From: Branchiostoma floridae
Lineage: Eukaryota > Chordata > Leptocardii > Amphioxiformes > Branchiostomatidae
DNA: 64,000 bases
Direction of reading: 5' to 3'
Assembly: GCF_000003815.2 (NCBI RefSeq)
Contig: NC_049981.1
Location: 11,191,478-11,255,477 of the forward strand
Part shown: positions 59,811-64,000 of the stretch, piece by piece
How the letters are laid out: the number at the start of each line of letters is the position of its first letter
Position numbering within the stretch: position 1 is the stretch's first letter
Position numbers and translations under genes: made by a program
The notes under the pieces: generated by a model
The model's input: only the letters and a program-made list of their open reading frames with translations
Told to the model about the DNA's origin: nothing
The model's database searches: none

Positions 59811-59833
<23 letters not shown>
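59800..59833. repeat. (AC)n microsatellite
   Basis: About 14 AC units. Confidence 0.95.
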
Positions 59834-59844
<11 letters not shown>

Positions 59845-59954
59845 CATAATCTTGGGTGATGATAGAAAAATGCCATGCTTTGAAGTGGTTTGAATCAGAA
59901 TTTTCTCTGACTGCAAAATGGCCAAACTATTAAATGTCTTGTGTTCTCTATGGT

Positions 59955-60085
59955 TTGCTTGGTTGCAGTGCATGATATATGCCCTCTGGGCCAGGTGTCG
60001 CAAATTTATCGTGCAACTCGGAACATCTGTACCCTGGGAGATATCGGCCCGCGTAATATCCTCTCACAGCTGCTCGCAGATAAAT
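59955..60085. other. Unexplained GC-rich island
   Basis: A ~130-bp GC-rich patch in AT-rich surroundings contains GATATATGCCCTCTGGG and its imperfect reverse-complement partner CCCTGGGAGATATCGGCC. Neither strand gives a recognisable protein, and the obvious acceptor (GTTGCAG) leads into a stop in the phase needed by the 57060 exon. It may be an old mobile element or a small structured RNA. I cannot decide. Confidence 0.3.
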
Positions 60086-61356
60086 ATGTATATATTTGGA
60101 ACACTTCCAGGCTAAAAGTACCCAATCATCTACAACCTTCAATTTGCTATTGCTTGTATTTCATTAGCAACGCTGATAAAATCTGCCAACCAGAGGCATC
60201 TGCTGTATGCTTAATATTCTGTTTGTAAGACTACTAGGAAAATACATGTCAACAATGATTTGAATTTTGCATTGTGCCACTTGCAGCGGTGGCTGACAGT
60301 TGAAGTTTGTTTCTTTAAACCTTTGTTTATTCATGAAAGCTCAAATCGGCCTGCAGGCCTCTTTTCATTGAGGTCATGAGGGAAGAGGCAAGGGTCACAC
60401 AAAGAATATACAGTTTACATCATTTAAAGTCCTAATAAGTCTTATAAGTCTGTTTTTAAAGTAATCTAGACCATGTTTATTGATTTAAATTTGTGCTTTG
60501 ACAATGAGCATTGTTTCTTTATTAGTCATTTTCGTAGGGCCATTTTTTGGCATACTTGCATCAGTTTTGCATTTCCCAATAGATGTCATCCATATAATCA
60601 AATTAACAAGGCCTAACCTGCAAGTATCTCATAACAATCAAACATAGTTTCATCAAAGGCACTTTTCCCATTTGTACTTGAAATGACCTTGAAGAATGTG
60701 ATATCTGACAGCCATGTTAGAGGAGAGGGAAATCAAGGCAGCCCCTGTGGCAGATGTACAGTAGTGCCCGACAGGCTGTGGCTTTAATGGGAGGGGGGCA
60801 AATGTTAGTTGAGGTTTTCAACTTTGTACACAGTTTGTAAAGAATGATTAAGTCTCATATTCTAAATAAGCCTTGCTTTTTACAATCAATCTATAACATA
60901 TCAGAAATTAAGCATTTCAATAATCAAAGTCATTATAGTTTAATTTTTGTGCACTTCTATATAACTTATATTTGTATGATTGACTTAGTTGTCTATCCTT
61001 GGTACTGAAAATAATGTTCATTCAACAAACACAGTGAATATATTCAGATTTACAGTATTCGTTCCCCAACTTAGCTTAGTTTCACCATGGATAATAGCAT
61101 AGCCCTAAATGTTCAATATTTCACACTTCACGATGTCTTTTATGATAGCACAAAAGCTCTAAATGTTCAATATTTCATGCACTGTTGAACTGAGGAAAAT
61201 TTACCAGTGATCATAATGGGTCAGCTTGCTTGTGTTTTAGTGGGGCTTTTGAGGGGAGTTCCCTTCTGTGAATTTGTGTTAAACTTAAAAACAAGAGCCT
61301 TAAAGCAAACTATAAACTAAGCAGATACTTGTAACTTTATCTATAATATCGACTAT

Positions 61357-61549
61357 CATAATTCCACCGGGAGCCAAATACCGCCACCTCAAAAAAACGT
61401 TAGTATAGAGGTCTTCCCAAGATTGTCTTGAATGTTAAATATCCTAAATGTAATACAATTCAGATATTTAGGTGTTGAAGACAATCTTGAGAAGGCCTCT
61501 AAAGTGACTTTTTTGAGGTGGCGTTATAATGGCACCTGGTAGAGTTATG
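61357..61549. mobile_element. Palindromic MITE, 193 bp
   Basis: The left half has CATAATTCCACC, AACGCCACCTC-like, AAAAAAACG, AGAGGTCTTCCCAAGATTGT and CTTGAATG...ATATC. The right half reads as its reverse complement: GATATTTAGGTGTTGAAGAC, AATCTTGAGAAGGCCTCT, TTTTTTGAGGTGGCG and GGTAGAGTTATG. The whole element can fold back. Confidence 0.85.
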
Positions 61550-61869
61550 CGAATGTATGTTACTATCTTACACATACAATATGTAGTAGTTACTGGGTGA
61601 AGTGAGATTTTAATGTAGTCATCATGCAATCAATACCCTTTGGCATACATCAAATTTCACATGAAACATATCTTTACCCAAAAACTTACCCTGTCACTTT
61701 GAACAGCGCTGGGTAACGTGAGAACCTTGGCTAAACTGTCAAATGTGCGCATTAGTTGAGAGGGAAACAGCCATATGCATATTTCTACCAATATGTCTTT
61801 TTGAGCTGTCAGTCCTGTTGGGCAAGGAATTTTCTTGCTGTCTAATGGTTGATTAACATACTAGATGTG

Positions 61870-63440
61870 TGCTAGGAAAAGATGACGGAGGGCCAAAGAA
61901 TGAGAGGCTCTTGAAATGGTATTTGTTTGATAGATTCTTTTGAAGCCATTTTTTAGGCTCAGCATAAACATAGTGTTTTACATCTATTTTACTGATGTCA
62001 TCATCTGTTTTGGGCTGGGGGAACGTTGGCTAATCTTGAAAAAATTAAGAAAACAGCCATGATATTGCGAACCTGTAGGATGAGTAATTTTCCTGCTTTG
62101 TAATGTTTTCTCAACATAGATGTGTGCTAGACAAAGATGCCCAAGGCGGCAAGGGCCTACGAACAAAAGGCTGTTGAAATCGTATTTGTTTGATAGATTC
62201 CTTTGAACCCATTGTTTAGCTATAGGCTAAGCATAAACATAGTGTTTTACATCTATGTTACTGATGTCATCATCTGTTTTGGGGCTGAGGGAACATCTAG
62301 GAAATGTGTGCATTGATCGAGCAGGAAACAGCCATGATATTGCTGCGGAAAATGTACTTTTGATCTTGCAAACCTGTAAGGCTAGCAATTTTCCTGCTGT
62401 GTAGTGTTTTCTCAGCATAGATGTGTGCTAGAAAAAGATGCCCAAGGCGGCAAGGGCCTACGAACAAAAGGCTGTTGAAATCGTATTTGTTTGATAGATT
62501 CTTTTGAACCCATTATTTAGCTATAGGCTAAGCATGAACATAGTGTTTTACATCTATGTTACTGATGTCATCATTTGTTTTGGGGGCTGGGGGAACATCT
62601 AGGAAATGTGTACATTTAACGAGAGGGAAACAACCATGATATTGCTGTCGAAAATGTACTTTTGATCTTGGAAACCTGTAGGACTAGCAATTTTCCTGCT
62701 GTGTAACGGTTTGATTAACACAGATGTGTGCTAGAAAAGATGCCAGAGGGCCTACGAACAAAAGACTGTTGAAATGGTATTTATTTGATAGATTCTTTTG
62801 AACCCATTTTTTAGCTATAGGCTAAACATGAACATAGTGTTGTACATCTTTTTTACTGATGTAATCATCTGTTTTGGGGCTGGGGGAACATCTAGGAAAT
62901 GTGTACATTTAACAAGAGGGAAATAACCATGATATTGCTGCGGAAAATGTACTTTTGATCTTGCAAACCTGTAAGGCTAGCAATTTTCCTGCTGTGTAGT
63001 GTTTTCTCAGCATAGATGTGTGCTAGAAAAAGATGCCCAAGGCGGCAAGGGCCTACGAACAAAAGGCTGTTGAAATCGTATTTGTTTGATAGATTCTTTT
63101 GAACCCATTATTTAGCTATAGGCTAAGCATAAACATAGTGTTTTACATCTATGTTACTGATGTCATCATTTGTTTTGGGGGCTGGGGGAACATCTAGAAA
63201 ATGTGTGCATTTAACGAGAGAATAAACAACCATGATATTGCCGCCGAAAATGTACTTTTGATCTTGCAAACCTGTAGGACTAGCAATTTTCCTGCTGTGT
63301 AGCGGTTTGATTAACACACTACGAACAAGAAACTCTTGAAATGGTACTATTTGTTTGATAGATTCTTTTGGAGCCATTTTTACCATAAACATAGTGTTTT
63401 ACATCTATTTTACTGATGTCATCGTCTGTTTTTGATGAAT
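61870..63440. repeat. Tandem array, ~300-bp unit, about five copies
   Basis: The word ACATAGTGTT-TACATCT starts at 61968, 62237, 62538, 62832, 63133 and 63389, giving steps of 269, 301, 294, 301 and 256. Each unit carries TGATGT-ATCATCTGTTTTGG, a GGGGGAAC-TCTAGGAAATG-like block, ACCATGATATTGC, ATGTACTTTTGATCTTG, TTTTCCTGCTGTGTA, GATGTGTGCTAGAAAA and TTTGATAGATTCTTTTGA. Edge units have deletions. The frames on the minus strand repeat with the unit and are not supported as genes. Confidence 0.92.
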
Positions 63441-63786
63441 GACTATTATATTGTAGCAATGTGTGTTATGTGTGTTATTTGTTGGTCTTTTTGATGGAAA
63501 CACAATAATACAACTGGTACTATAATATAACATGTGAGCATGGTGTAGGTTCTGAATGTCTAGTGATGATGCAAAAAGTTTCTGTAATACCTAATTGTTG
63601 CCAAAACAAATTTCTCACCATGTAGTTGATACGTCATATACAGCGCAAATTCAGTCAGATGACTCTAATCTTTTTTATCAACCTAATGGGTGTTGATTTC
63701 AGTGGAGGTGGTGTCATGGTAACAGAAATTGCCCACCACCTAATGGCCCTAATTTGCATTTCAAAGATTTGTGACTTGATCCTAAA

Positions 63787-63940
63787 ATCATGTTTTCAGC
63801 AACCAAGGACAGACACCTGGCAAAAAACACAAAACAGAATTTCACATTTGATCCATATATGGAAAAATTCAAGTACTAAAGACTGACATCTCTCTGTAAA
63901 ACATATAACATATTTTCAGTGACAAGTAGTTGCATAGCGT
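63787..63940. repeat. Dispersed ~155-bp repeat, copy 2
   Basis: It runs ATGTTTTCAGCAACCAAGG, ACAGACACCTGGC, ACAAAACAGAATTTCACA, TGACATCTCTCTGTAAA and CATATAACAT, in the same orientation as copy 1 at 58184. It ends where the SINE at 63940 begins. Confidence 0.8.
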
Positions 63941-64000
63941 GGGGCCGCGTAGCACAGTGGTATTGTATTCGGCCCGTGATCGAGAGGTCGCCGGTTCGAA
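63940..64000 (+). mobile_element. tRNA-derived SINE head, cut by the window edge
   Basis: GTAGCACAGTGGTATTG matches an A box and GGTCGCCGGTTCGAA the start of a B box. The arm geometry (GGCCCGTGATCGAGAGGTCG between them) resembles SINE heads, not a canonical tRNA. The rest lies outside the window, so a real tRNA gene cannot be fully excluded. Confidence 0.6.

Larger units (their letters stand above)
57203..61356. other. Probable intron with repeats
   Basis: No further exon is supported. Named repeats are listed separately. The stretches 57.2-57.8, 58.5-59.8 and 60.3-61.35 kb show nothing I can name, apart from a TTTATTCATGAAAGCTC word at 60327 that looks like an old retroposon end. Confidence 0.45.

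Noticed and set aside
59918-60115. Internal exon following the 57060 exon
   Set aside because: The GTTGCAG acceptor leads directly to a stop in the required phase; the alternative acceptor (GGCCAG) gives an unrecognised short frame without a clear donor.
61984-63392. Repeated minus-strand frames ending in DDDISNIDVKHYVYA-like peptides
   Set aside because: They recur because the ~300-bp DNA unit recurs; starts and lengths differ between units and no domain is recognised.

Overview
This is eukaryotic, animal-type DNA. Genes are split into short GC-rich exons with GT-AG introns, and the introns and spacers are AT-richer and full of SINEs, MITEs, microsatellites and minisatellites. Gene content (a secreted ShKT/VWC/SOD3-type protein and a metazoan serine beta-lactamase-like protein) and repeat style best fit a marine invertebrate deuterostome. 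My best guess is a lancelet (Branchiostoma). That guess is inference from recall, not a database match.

Layout. 1-3.35 kb: spacer with a long hairpin, a doubtful piggyBac-like fossil and a cluster of AGGTCA-type half-sites. 3.35-7.53 kb (+): eight exons of a secreted protein with an ShKT domain, a Tyr/Ser/Pro/Gln-rich linker, a helical segment, a VWC-like motif and a SOD3-type Cu/Zn superoxide dismutase domain. Two of its metal-ligand histidines are replaced, and its first exon was not found. 7.5-9.4 kb: spacer with a fold-back element. 9.45-15.65 kb (-): a complete nine-exon gene for a 608-residue serine beta-lactamase/DD-peptidase-like protein, convergent with the SOD gene. 15.7-22.1 kb: spacer with palindromic MITEs. 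22.1-22.4 kb (+): an ETS/CCAAT promoter and a short first coding exon. 57.06-57.20 kb (+): a second start-like exon that ends in the same splice phase, so the two may be alternative first exons of one gene running off the right edge.

The 34.7 kb between those two exons is non-coding as far as I can see, but it holds most of the unusual structure. A 4.8-kb element at 39,443-44,265 has terminal inverted repeats, TA flanks and CGCGATT-rich subtermini, and several of its internal segments are present as diverged tandem pairs. Next to it lie a frameshifted THAP-domain remnant and another tandem pair. Also present are four copies of one MITE family, a 43-bp minisatellite at three loci with single cores elsewhere, a ~110-bp unit in tandem with a distant inverted copy, and several tRNA-derived SINEs. 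The right end (57.8-64 kb) adds a ~300-bp tandem array, a 193-bp palindromic MITE and a pair of dispersed ~155-bp repeats.

No rRNA gene, functional tRNA gene or CRISPR array was found. Exon boundaries were set by eye from splice signals, reading frame and family motifs, and all junction phases close in both main genes.
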